Source of the DNA: Gibbula magus
Lineage: Eukaryota; Mollusca; Gastropoda; Trochida; Trochidae
Assembly: GCA_936450465.1 (NCBI GenBank)
Contig: OW388297.1
Span: 27,608,387-27,672,386, forward strand
DNA: 64,000 bases
Reading direction: 5' to 3'
The position numbers were made by a program, and so were the translations under genes. Positions 35,636-47,691 of this stretch are shown here, one piece after another. How positions within the stretch are numbered: the stretch's first letter is position 1; the number at the start of each line of letters is the position of its first letter. The notes beneath the pieces are model-generated. The model was not told the DNA's origin. It made no database searches and saw only the letters and a program-made list of their open reading frames with translations.

Positions 35636-36478
35636 GTCTATCGTCTACCTACACCTCCCCATCGTCCCACTACACCACCCCAACGTCTCACTACAGCTCC
35701 CCATCGTCTCACTACACCTTCCCAACGTCTCACGACATCTCCCACTACATCTCTCTACCCTCTTTACGATATCGCAGAGTGTCTTCAGTAAACACTCCAG
35801 ATTGGAAAGTTGTTTAATAGACAAATTCAAAATATTCAGGTATGTATTATCCGTGTTACATAAACACCTCCCTGCCGCCTCACTACACCTGCCCACCGTC
35901 TCACTACACCTCCCCACCGTTCCACTACACCTCCCAACCGTCTCACTACACCTCCCCACCGTCTCACTACACCTCCACACCGTCTCACTACACCTCCCCA
36001 CCGTTCCACTACACCTTCCTATCGTCTCACTACACCTCCCCACCGTCTCACTACACCTCCCCACTGTTCCACTACAACTCCCCACCGTCTAACTACACCT
36101 GCCCACCGTCTCACTATACCTGCCCACCGTTCCATTACACCTCTCCGACATTCTACTACACCTCCCCACCGTCTCACAACACCTGCCCACCGTTCCACTA
36201 CACCTCCTCACCGTTCCACTAAAACTCCCCACCGTCTCACTACACCTCCCCACCGTCTCACTACACCTGACCACAGTCTCACTACACCTGCCCACCGTCT
36301 CACTACACCTGCCCACTAACTCACTACACCTCCCCACCGTTCCACTACAACTTCCCTCCGTCTCCCTACACCTGCCCACCATCGCACTACATCTCCCCAC
36401 CGTTCCACTACACCTCTCTATCGTCTCACTACACCTGTCCACCGTTTCACTACACCTACCCACCGTCTCACTACATCT
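35636..36478. repeat. 21-bp C-rich minisatellite in two blocks
   Basis: The unit is 21 bp, ctacacctccccaccgtctc plus a. The first block is 35636-35762 (about six copies) and the second 35866-36478 (about 29 copies). Between them is 100 bp of other sequence. Common variants swap cctcccc for cctgccc and gtctca for gttcca. The plus strand is strongly pyrimidine- and C-rich. With a 21-bp period, frames of 64-191 codons are open in several plus frames and on the minus strand, so none counts as a gene. Confidence 0.96.
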
Positions 36479-36529
36479 CCCTGCTCTCTTTACAAAATAG
36501 CTGAGTTTATTCAGTGATCACAAAATACG

Positions 36530-37950
36530 ACGACCATTCCCTTGCAACACAGGTAGAGATCATAACAACACCATCTGTGCAACACGGATAGACGACCGTT
36601 CCCTTGCAACACGGGTAGAGATCATTACAACACTATCTATGAAACACGGGTAGACGACCGTTCCCTTGCAACACGGGTAGAGATCATAACAACACCATCT
36701 GTGCAACACGGATAGACGACCGTTCCCTTGCAAAACCGGTAGATATCATTACAACACCATCTGTGCAACACGGGTAGACGACCGTTCCCTTGCGACACGG
36801 GTAGAGATCATTACAACAGTATCTATACAACACTAGCTATACAACACTATCTATACAACACTATCTATACAACACGGGTAGACGACCGATCTCCTGCAAA
36901 CACAGGTAGATATCATTAAAACAATATCTGTGCAACAAGGGTAGTAGACCGTTCCCTTGCAACACGGGTAGAGATCATTACAACATTATCTATACAACAC
37001 TATCTATACAACAAGGGTAGACGACCGTTCCCTTGCGACACGGGTAGAAATCATTACAACATTATCTATACAACACTATCTATACAACACTATCTATACA
37101 ACACTATCTATACAACACGGGTAGACGACCGATCTCCTGCAAACACAGGTAGATATCATTAAAACAATATCTGTGCAACAAGGGTAGTAGACCGTTCCCT
37201 TGCAACACGGGTAGAGATCATTACAACACTATCTATACAACACTATCTATACAACAAGGGTAGACGACCGTTCCCTTGCAACACGGGTAGAGATCATTAC
37301 AACACTATCTATGCGAGACGGGTAAACGACCGATCCCTTGCAAAACGGGTAGAGATCATTACAACACTATCTATACACCACTATCTGTGTAACAAGAGTA
37401 GACGACCGTTCCCTTGCAAAACGGGTAAAGATCATTACAACACTATCTATACAACATGGGTAGACGACCGATCCCTTGCAAACACAGGTAGATATCATTA
37501 CAACAATATCTGTGCAACAAGGTTAGACGACCGTTCCCTTGCAACACGGGTAGAGATCATTACAACACTCATTACAACACTATCTATGAAACACGGGTAG
37601 ACGACCGTTCCCTTGCAACACGGGTAGAGATCATTACAACACTATCTATACAAAACTATCTATACAACAAGGGTAGACGACCGTTCCCTTGCAAAACGGG
37701 TAGAGATCATTACAACACTATCTATACAACACTATCTATACAACAAGGGTAGACGACCGTTCCCTTGCAAAACGGATAGAGATCATTACAACACTATCTA
37801 TACAACACTATCTGTACAACATGGGTAGATGACCGTTCCCTTGCAAAACGGGTAAAGACCGATCCCTTGCAAACACGGGTAGAGATCATCACAACACTAT
37901 CTATGCAACACGGGTAGACGACCGTTCCCTTGCAACACAGGCAACACGGG
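36530..37950. repeat. ~62-bp minisatellite with nested 14-bp repeats
   Basis: About 22 copies of a unit containing gggtagacgaccgttccctt, gcaacacgggtagagatcat and tacaacactatctatacaac. Inside some units the 14-bp segment tatctatacaacac is itself repeated two to four times (for example 36830-36870 and 37060-37110), so unit length varies from about 60 to over 100 bp. The larger block around 36830-37020 recurs around 37070-37260. It follows the 21-bp array with only about 50 bp between them. Confidence 0.95.
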
Positions 37951-38459
37951 ACACTTATGCACGGCCAGTATCATTTTGCAAACGCTCTCTTATTATGGGT
38001 CTGTATGACTAAGATTATCAATTAGTTTTCATCTTATTGTAACGAATTTACTGAAAAAAACAGTGAAATTCAGACAGGAAAGTTGTATCATCTGGGTGAT
38101 TCAGGCAACCTATTTTCCTACAAAAGAATATAGGAGGCACTGGACAAGTGTCGCAAGACGTAACATAAACGAGTCATTTCGCTCCTTAAATCAAGTTAAT
38201 AGTAGATTACAAATACACGCAGCTTATCAGCAAACATATCGAGCTGCCACCGTTTATTTAATACGATGTCCTTGACATTCTGGAACTCGATGGATACTCA
38301 AGAGAAATGAAGTCATTCATACTCCTGGACGTCGGGTCGGGGATGAGGTAGTATATGAGATATCATAGAAACAAACCATGCTAACATTTTTCAAACCGGA
38401 AAATGCTATAGTGAGGAGTACCAAAGTTTGGGTTGTTCATGTTTATGATGTTCGTTAAT
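37951..38459. other. Unique spacer
   Basis: About 500 bp of unique DNA with a 70-codon plus frame at 38063-38275 that I do not recognise. Nothing else is seen. Confidence 0.6.
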
Positions 38460-41400
38460 GAGCGTTATAATTATTGTTCTTAACGGTTAGTTATGATTGT
38501 ATATTGTATTATTTATATTATCAACAGTTAGTTATGATTGGTATATTCGACATATAACGGCTGAGGTATACTCGACGTGTAAGTGGTATTAACGGTTAGG
38601 GTACACTTGACATGTGATGGGTATACTATTAACAGTTGGGGTACACTTGACATGTGATGGGTATACTATTAACAGTTGGGGTACACTTGACATGTGATGG
38701 GTATTAACAGTTGGGGTACACTTGACATGTGATGGGTATACTATTAACAGTTGGGGTACACTTGACATGTGATGGGTATTAACAGTTGGGGTATACTTGA
38801 CATGTGATGGGTATTAACAGTTGGGGTATACTTGACATGTGATGGGTATTAACAGTTGGGGTACACTTGAGATGTGATGGGTATTAACAGTTGGGGTATA
38901 CTTGACATGTGATGGGTATTAACAGTTGGGGTACACTTGACATGTGATGGGTATTAACAGTTGGGTATACTCGGCATGTGACTGGTATTAACGGTTAGGG
39001 TATACTTGACATGTGATGGGTATTAACAGTTGGGTACACTTGACATGTGATGGGTATTAACAGTTGGGTATACTCGGCATGTGATGGGTATTAACGGTTA
39101 GGGTATACTTGACATGTGATGGGTATTAACAGTTGGGGAATACTTGACATGTGATGGGTATTAACAGTTGGGGTATCCTTGACATGTGATGGGTATTAAC
39201 AGTTGGGGTATACTTGACATGTGATGGGTATTAACAGTTGGGTATACTCGGCATGTGATGGGTATTAACAGTTGGGGTACACTTGACATGTGATGGGTAT
39301 TAACAGTTGGGGTATACTTGACATGTGATCGGTATTAACAGTTGGGGTATACTTGACATGTGATGGGTATTAACAGTTGGGGTACACTTGAGATGTGATG
39401 GGTATTAACAGTTGGGGTATACTTGACATGTGATGGGTATTAACAGTTGGGGTACACTTGACATGTGATGGGTATTAACAGTTGGGGTATACTTGACATG
39501 TGATGGGTATTAACAGTTGGGGTATACTTGACATGTGATGGGTATTAACAGTTGGGGTATACTTGACATGTGATGGGTATTAACAGTTGGGGTACACTTG
39601 AGATGTGATGGGTATTAACAGTTGGGGTATACTTGACATGTGATGGGTATTAACAGTTGGGGTACACTTGACATGTGATGGGTATTAACAGTTGGGTATA
39701 CTCGGCATGTGACTGGTATTAACGGTTAGGGTATACTTGACATGTGATGGGTATTAACAGTTGGGTATACTCGGCATGTGATGGGTATTAACGGTTAGGG
39801 TATACTTGACATGTGATGGGTATTAACGGTTAGGGTATACTTGACATGTGATGGGTATTAACAGTTGGGTATACTTGACATGTGATGGGTATTAACAGTT
39901 GGGGTATACTTGACATGTGATGGGTATTAACAGTTGGGTATACTCGGCATGTGACTGGTATTAACGGTTAGTGTATACTTGACATGTGATGGGTATTAAC
40001 AGTTGGGTATACTTGACATGTGATGGGTATTAACAGTTGGGTATACTTGACATGTGATGGGTATTAACAGTTGGGGTATACTTGACATGTGATGGGTATT
40101 AACAGTTGGGTATACTCGGCATGTGACTGGTATTAACGGTTAGGGTATACTTGACATGTGATGGGTATTAACAGTTGGGGTATACTTGACATGTGATGGG
40201 TATTAACAGTTGGGTATACTTGACATGTGATGGGTATTAACAGTTGGGGTATACTTGACATGTGATGGGTATTAACAGTTGGGGTATACTTGACATGTGA
40301 TGGGTATTAAAAGTTGGGGTATACTTGACATGTGATGGGTATTAACAGTTGGGGTACACTTGACCTGTGATGGGTATTAACAGTTGGGGTATACTTGACA
40401 TGTGATGGGTATTAACAGTTGGGGTATACTTGACATGTGATGGGTATTAACAGTTGGGGTATACTTGACATGTGATGGGTATTAACAGTTGGGGTATACT
40501 TGACATGTGATGGGTATTAACAGTTGGGGTACACTTGACATGTGATGGGTATTAACAGTTGGGGTATACTTGACATGTGATGGGTATTAACAGTTGGGGT
40601 ACACTTGACATGTGATGGGTATTAACAGTTGGGTATACTCGGCATGTGACTGGTATTAACGGTTAGGGTATACTTGACATGTGATGGGTTTTAACAGTTG
40701 GGCACACTTGACATGTGATGGGTATTAACAGTTGGGTATACTCGGCATGTGATTGGTATTAACGGTTATGGTATACTTGACATGTGATGGGTATTAACAG
40801 TTGGGTTATACTTGACATGTGATGGGTATTAACAGTTGGGTATACTCGGCATGTGACTGATATTAACGGTTAGGGTATACTTGACACGTGATGGGTATTA
40901 ACAGTTTGGGTATACTTGACATGTGATGGGTATTTACAGTTGGGTATACTCGGCATGTGACTGGTATTAACGGTTAGGGTATACTCGACATGTGATGGGT
41001 ATTAACAGTTGGGGTATACTTGGCATGTGATGGGTATTAACGGTTGGGGTATACTTGACATGTGATGGGTATTAAAAGTTGGGGTATACTTGACATGTGA
41101 TGGGTATTAACAGTTGGGGTACACTTGACCTGTGATGGGTATTAACAGTTGGGGTATACTTGACATGTGATGGGTATTAACAGTTGGGGTATACTTGACA
41201 TGTGATGGGTATTAACAGTTGGGGTATACTTGACATGTGATGGGTATTAACAGTTGGGGTATACTTGACATGTGATGGGTATTAACAGTTGGGGTACACT
41301 TGACATGTGATGGGTATTAACAGTTGGGGTATACTTGACATGTGATGGGTATTAACAGTTGGGGTACACTTGACATGTGATGGGTATTAACAGTTGGGTA

Positions 41401-42930
41401 TACTCGGCATGTGACTGGTATTAACGGTTAGGGTATACTTGACATGTGATGGGTTTTAACAGTTGGGCACACTTGACATGTGATGGGTATTAACAGTTGG
41501 GTATACTCGGCATGTGATTGGTATTAACGGTTAGGGTATACTTGACATGTGATGGGTATTAACAGTTGGGTTATACTTGACATGTGATGGGTATTAACAG
41601 TTGGGTATACTCGGCATGTGACTGATATTAACGGTTAGGGTATACTTGACACGTGATGGGTATTAACAGTTTGGGTATACTTGACATGTGATGGGTATTT
41701 ACAGTTGGGTATACTCGGCATGTGACTGGTATTAACGGTTAGGGTATACTCGACATGTGATGGGTATTAACAGTTGGGGTATACTTGGCATGTGATGGGT
41801 ATTAACGGTAAGGGTATACTTGACATGTGATGGGTATTAACAGTTGGGTATACTCAGCATGTGACTGGTATTAACGGTTAGGGTATACTTGACATGTGAC
41901 TGGTATTAAAGGTTGGGGTATACTCGACATGTTACTGCTTTTAACGGTTGGGGTATACTCGACATGTGATGGGTATTAACGGTAATGGTATACTCGACAT
42001 GTGATGGGATTAACGGTTAGGTTATACTGGACATATAAGGGGTATTCACAGTAAGGGTATACCCGACATGTGACTGGTTTTAACGGTAAGGCTATACTCC
42101 ACATTTGATGGGTATTAACAGTTAGGGTATACTCGACATGTTACTGGTATTAACGGTTAGGTTATACTGGACATGTGATGGGTCTTAACGGTAAGGCTAT
42201 ACTCCACATGTGACTGGTATTAACAGTTGGGGTGTACTCGACATGTGACTGGTATTAACGGTAAGGGTACACTCGACATGTGACTGGTATAAACGGTAAG
42301 GTTATATTCGACATGTGATGGGTATTAACGGTTAGGGTATATTCGACATGTGAACGGGTATTAACAGTTGGGTATACTCGACATGTGATGGGTATTAACG
42401 GTTAGGGTATACTCGACATGTGACTGGTATTAAATGTTGGGGTATACTCGGCATGTGACTGGTATTAACAGTTGGGTATACTCGACATGTGACTGGTATT
42501 AACGTTTAGGGTATACTCGACATGTGACGGGTATAAACATTTGGGGTATACTCGACATGTGATGGGTGTTAACGGTTAGGGTATACTCGACATGTGACGT
42601 TTAGGGTATTAACGTTAAGGATTTGTTTGACAACTGACGAATATTAACGAGTAAGATTTACTCGATAACTGAAAAGCATTAACGGTTAGGATCTATTTGC
42701 CAATTTACGCGTATTAACGGTTTGGATTTATTCACAACTGACGAGTATTAACGTTAGGATTAAGTCGACAAATGACGAGTATTAACAGTTAGGATTTTCT
42801 CGGCATTTGGCGAGTATTAACCGTTAGAACTTACCCGACAACTGACGAGTATTAACGGTTAGGATAAACTCGACAACTGAAAGATATTGACTGTTAGGAT
42901 ATACTCGACATTTAACGAATATTCACGTTA
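38460..42930. repeat. 35-bp minisatellite array (34/35/40-bp units)
   Basis: Well over 100 copies of a 35-bp unit: tgatgggtattaacagttgg then ggtatacttgacatg. A 34-bp form has ttgggtatactcggcatg and often pairs with a 35-bp form carrying aacggttagggtatac. A few 40-bp units with an extra tacta lie at the left edge (38620-38760). The left edge (38460-38600) and right edge (42000-42930) are strongly decayed and the centre is uniform. GTATAC palindromes occur in most units. Confidence 0.97.
40290..41810. repeat. 765-bp tandem duplication inside the 35-bp array
   Basis: Rare variants recur exactly 765 bp apart: attaaaagtt at 40306 and 41071, gacctgtga at 40362 and 41127, and gacacgtga at 40883 and 41648. 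The flanking units also match. Thus a block of about 22 units was duplicated in tandem recently. Confidence 0.9.
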
Positions 42931-45085
42931 GAATGAAAAGTCATCTAAATTCTGTAATATTAGATTGAGGTGTTATCTACATTCTGTAATGTTAGATTGA
43001 GGTGTTATCTACATTCTGTAATGTTAGATCGAGTTGTCATCTACATTCTGTAACGTTAGAGTGAAATGTCATCTACCTTTTGTAACGTTAGAATGTGTTT
43101 TCATTTACAGTCTGTAATGTTAGATTAAGATGTCATCTATATTCTGTAACGTTAGAGTGAAAGGTCACCTACATTCTGTAACGTTAGAGTGAATTGTCAT
43201 CTACATTATGTAATGTTAAATGAGATGTCATCTATATTCTGTAACGTTAGAGTGAGTTGTCATCTACATTCTGTAACGTTAGAGTGAGTTGTCATCTACA
43301 GTCTGTAACGTAAGATCGAGATGTCATCTACTTCCTGTAACGTTAGAGTGAGTTGTCATCAATATTCTGTAATGTTAGATTGAGGTGTTATCCACATTCT
43401 GTAATGTTAGATCGAGTTGTCATCTACATTCTGTAACGTCAGAGTGAGTTATCATGTACAGTCTATAACGTTAAGGTGAGTTGTCATCTATATTCTGTAA
43501 CGTTAGAGTTCAATGTCATCTACATTCTGTAACGTTTGAGTGAGTTGTCATCTACATTCTGTAACGTTTGAGTGAGTTGTCATTTACATTTTGTAACGTA
43601 AGATCGAGATGACATCTACATTCTTTATTGCTAGATTGAGGTGTTATCCATATTCTGTAATGTTAGATCGAGATGTCATCTACATTTTGTAATGTTAGAT
43701 TGAGATGTCATCTACATTCTGTAACGTTAGAATGAGTTTTCATCTACATTCTGTAATGTTAGATTGAGATGTCATCAACATTCTGTAACGTTAGAGTGAG
43801 TTGTCATCTACATTCTATAACGTTAGAGTGAGTTGCCATCTACATTCTGTAACTTTAGTTTGAGATGTCATCTACATTCTGTAATATTAGATTGAGGTGT
43901 TATCTACATTCTGTAATGTTAGATTGAGGTGTTATCTACATTCTGTAACGTTAGAGTGAGTTGTCATCTACATTCTATTACGTTAGAGTGAGTTGTCATT
44001 CTCATTCTGTAACGTTAGAGTGAAATGTCATTTACATTTTGTAACGTAAGATCGAGATGACATCTACATTCTGTATTGCTAGATTGAGGTGTTATCCATA
44101 TTCTGTAATGTTAGATCGAGATGTCATCTACATTTTGTAATGTTAGATTGAGATGTCATCTACATTCTGTAACGTTAGAATGAGTTTTCATCTACATTCT
44201 GTAATGTTAGATTGAGATGTTATCCACATTCTGGAACGTTAGAGTGTAATGTCATCTACATTCTGTAATGTTAGATCGAGATGTCATCTACATTCTGTAA
44301 GGCTAGATTGAGATGTCATTAACATTCTGTAACGTTAGAGTGAGTTGTCATCTACATTCTATAACGTTAGAGTGAGTTGCCATCTACATTCTATAACGCT
44401 AGAGTGAGTTGCCATCTACATTCTGTAACGTTAGAGTTAAATGTCATCTACATTCTGTAATGTTAGATCGAGATGTCATCTGCATTCTGTAATGTTAGAT
44501 CGAGATGTCATATGCATTCTGTAACGTTAGATCGAGATGCCATCTACATTCTGTAATGTTAGATCGAGATGTCATCTACATTCTGTAATGTTAGATTGAG
44601 ATGTCATCAACATTCTGTAACGTTAGAGTGAGTTGTCATCTACATTCTATAACGTTAGAGTGAGTTGCCATCTACATTCTGTAACTTTAGTTTGAGATGT
44701 CATCTACATTCTGTAATATTAGATTGAGGTGTTATCTACATTCTGTAATGTTAGATTGAGGTGTTATCTACATTCTGTAACGTTAGAGTGAGTTGTCATC
44801 TACATTCTATTACGTTAGAGTGAGTTGTCATTCTCATTCTGTAACGTTAGAGTGAAATGTCATCTACATTCTGTAACGTAAGATCGAGATGTCATCTACA
44901 TTCTGTAATGTTAAAGGAGATGTCATTCTCATTCTGTAACGTTAGAGTGAAATGTCATCTACATTCTGTAACGTTAGAGTGAAATGTCATCTATATTCTG
45001 TAATGTTAGATCGAGATGCCATCCTCATTCTGTAAGCTTAGAAGGAGATGTCATCAACATTCCGTAACGTTAGAGTGAGAAATCA
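42931..45085. repeat. 32-bp minisatellite array
   Basis: About 67 copies of a 32-bp unit: gttgtcatctacattctgta then acgttagagtga. Common forms are aacgttagagtgag and aatgttagattgag or gatcgag. It abuts the 35-bp array with no unique spacer. A larger repeat is visible: the rare variant aactttagtttgag occurs at 43851 and 44683, 832 bp (26 units) apart, in matching context. Confidence 0.96.
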
Positions 45086-45998
45086 TCATATCCAAATATG
45101 AGATATTTCAATCAGTTGTAGTATTTATCCACCAGCAGTTCAATCTCAACATTATTGGTACTTATTTGAAATTCATCCCGTCGTTCTATTTACACACAAT
45201 TAAGTCAATAACTGATATGTTTAAAGGCTTTATTTAAAGTGAAGTGGGATGAAGAGGGGGGTCGACTGACACACGTATAGATTTGGTCTCCATCGTAATC
45301 CGAGATAGTTGGTGGACGTGGCTAGGAGGTTACACTGTACCTATGAAGTCTGTAAACTCGTCTTGCTTCTAGCAGCGTGAACACGGCCCCAAGCCAAATA
45401 ACACTGTCAGCTTAAGGTCTCGTAAATACCGCTTTCATCTTATTAAAACATGACAAGCAACATAAAATGATGATATACATCATGGATAAAGACATATATT
45501 CTCATCCACAATTTCCTCTTCTAATAAATTACGCCATGAGAAAGGGCTTACATCTGTCGCTTCTTACACTGCCCCGTATAGTTGACGTTCGGTCGAGACG
45601 GGACCAACCTGTCGCCCTATCACCCCAGGCCAGTTGCTTCTCTCCTCCGATACGTTCCAACGTTTCACTTCAAAAACTCCAAAATGCAGTACAGTCTTAA
45701 TGCAGAATTAATTAGTTCATTGTCAGTGGTCTCACACTTTTTTAATAAAGAAACGGTCTGGTCTGCTCACACTCACAGATGTGCTGTAACTTTCATCTTC
45801 CTAGTAAGTTAGTACTGGAATTAATTTGAAAATCTTATTATATTAGAAATACGTCCTCCTCGAATAACTAATTCATCGAGATATATGTGTGTTTGAAACA
45901 TGGGATCTGCATTCACATCCACAACTCTATGCCATTCTGTGATATCTGTTAGATTAGACAATACTTTATCCTCAGGGTGGTTTGCATTACAGTGATTA

Positions 45999-46047
45999 TG
46001 ACGTCACGTTTCTGAGACGTTGTAACAACATTCTGATTGTGACGTCA
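45999..46047. promoter_or_regulatory. Pair of CRE-type palindromes
   Basis: TGACGTCA occurs at 45999-46006 and 46040-46047, 41 bp apart, each in the longer shared context tgatt(a/g)tgacgtca. Between them are gagacgttgtaacaac and other unique bases. Two exact CREB/ATF consensus sites so close are unlikely by chance unless they arose by duplication of a short segment. No promoter core is identified. Confidence 0.3.
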
Positions 46048-46059
46048 TTAATTAACTAC

Positions 46060-46390
46060 CTAAACCTAATGCCCGTCTTCACCCTCACCCTCACCATTAC
46101 CTCAACCTCATCAAAACCCATCAGCTAACCCTAGTCCTAACTCCAAACAACCATAGCGCCAACAGTCACCTCTGACCTCAATCATATGCAGGATGACTTT
46201 ACTTGTTAACTTTACTTAACTCGCCTCATCCTAACCATCAACCCTAACCCAAGTCGTCACCCTACCCTTAACGCTAACCCAAACCCTAATCATTAAACTT
46301 ACCCGGACTCACTCATAACTTTAACCATTACCTTAGCATTCTGCTCACTGCCGCTTTAATCATATTCTTACCCTTTCCTTAACTTGCGTT
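46060..46390. repeat. Degenerate telomere-like (CCCTAA) stretch
   Basis: The plus strand is C/A/T-rich with many partial CCCTAA motifs: accctcaccctcacc near 46081, ctaaccctag near 46126, accctaaccc at 46241 and aaccctaatc near 46281. It is not a clean telomere repeat. It may be an old interstitial telomeric tract or an unrelated decayed minisatellite. Confidence 0.45.
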
Positions 46391-47442
46391 CTTAGCTGGC
46401 CTACTACCTTGAAGGCAAGGGAGGGGGCTCATATTATCCAGTATAACAATCCTCCTCAATCGCATAAGCAATGATCCAAATGACTTTATGGTCCCGCTGA
46501 GTGTTAGCCCGGGGCGTCTTCTCTGCCCTTGCTTTTACAGGGAGTGTTGGGGAAGTGAGAGAATGGGTGCTTCTTCATTCTAATCATTATCATTAACACG
46601 TCAGGGCCATCACAGTCCTCGTATTTTTCAAATCGAGGTAAAGTACTCACAAACTATATCTACGGAGTGACATGCAATGTATGTCTACAGATAAGATCTT
46701 TATTTCTAGTGCTCACAGTGACAAATGGCTTTGTAATGGTCTATTTATGAATTTATGAATGATAGCTTTACAGATCTGTTTTTGGCGAAATGTCAGGCAC
46801 ACATTCGAAACGGATTACATTTGTCATCTGACAGTTCATTAAGAACATCTTAATATGTTATTTCAGTCAAAAACTGTGTTATTGAACCCCTTTTTGACAC
46901 TAACTAGATCATCTGAATCAGAACCTCTTTAATGTGAAAATACACGACGTTTCAGAGTACATGTCCGTTCTTATGTATGCGACTTTTAAATGCCATTCAA
47001 AGACTTAACTTACAAATAAAGTAATTGTACGAAGTGCAATTTTACTCTTTTTTCATTAGACCATAGTTCCAAATAGACTAAAACGTCATGTGTAACCAGT
47101 AGGCATCAAAAAGCAGAACGAAATGGCGATGCTAAAATCAATTATATATGCTATGAAAACGATTTAAAAACGGAATGTTAATGGTTTCTATTTCAGATAG
47201 ATATCTTTACCAGCGGAAAACGAATAATTTGGTGGTGACAGCTGTTTTTATACATATAGGTTTTTGATGTTGATGTTGATGTTAAAATTCAGTTGAGACA
47301 CGCCCTCTATCTCTCCCATCACTGACCTTGAGAGCGGAGTTAACACATTTCGCGTAACACAGATAGATAGACAAGAGATAGTGATGGATGGATGGGGTGG
47401 ATTGGTGGGGGATGTATCAGGAGGGGAGAAGGCAGGGTCATT

Positions 47443-47691
47443 TCACGTAGATTCTATATTGTAATTAACATAATAATGCAACAAATATGGAAATGTGTCT
47501 TTTGAAAACATATGTTGAAAACTATCTGACTGAACATCAAACTCAGACATGTAGCGTTGCCTTGTGTCAGACTCCTCCCCGTATGAGGGTAGTCTTCGTT
47601 GGTGTTCCGCTGTTATAGTTATAGTTTCATGAATTATGCTGTGGTTGGCATTCACTGATATAATGTGCTTATTTGCTATATTTGTTGACAC
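47443..47691 (-). CDS. Unrecognised 82-codon minus-strand ORF, possible terminal exon
   Basis: The frame lies in unique DNA. Upstream of it on the minus strand is a pyrimidine-containing stretch ending in tacctgtatag, a fair splice acceptor, and the frame is open from there. The product is polar, with HETITITAEHQRRLPSYGEE and SDTRQRYMSEFDVQSDSF segments, reminiscent of a cytoplasmic tail, and has no recognisable domain. I saw no AATAAA signal within about 700 bp downstream. It may be a last exon of a gene lying to the right or chance. Confidence 0.2.
   Translation of the reverse strand: MSTNIANKHIISVNANHSIIHETITITAEHQRRLPSYGEESDTRQRYMSEFDVQSDSFQHMFSKDTFPYLLHYYVNYNIEST

Larger units (their letters stand above)
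45086..47442. other. Unique spacer, longest in the window
   Basis: Mostly unique DNA. It holds two overlapping short plus frames (45467-45700 and 45582-45812) without recognisable products, two CRE-type palindromes, and a degenerate CCCTAA-like stretch, listed separately. Short gatgtt and gatagata/gatggatg runs occur near 47265 and 47360. Confidence 0.55.

Noticed and set aside
35517..36463. 191-codon plus frame and 146/124-codon minus frames in the 21-bp array
   Set aside because: The 21-bp period leaves several frames on both strands open; no independent support for coding.
46060..46390. True telomere end
   Set aside because: The motifs are too degenerate and are flanked by unique DNA on both sides, so only a telomere-like label is used.
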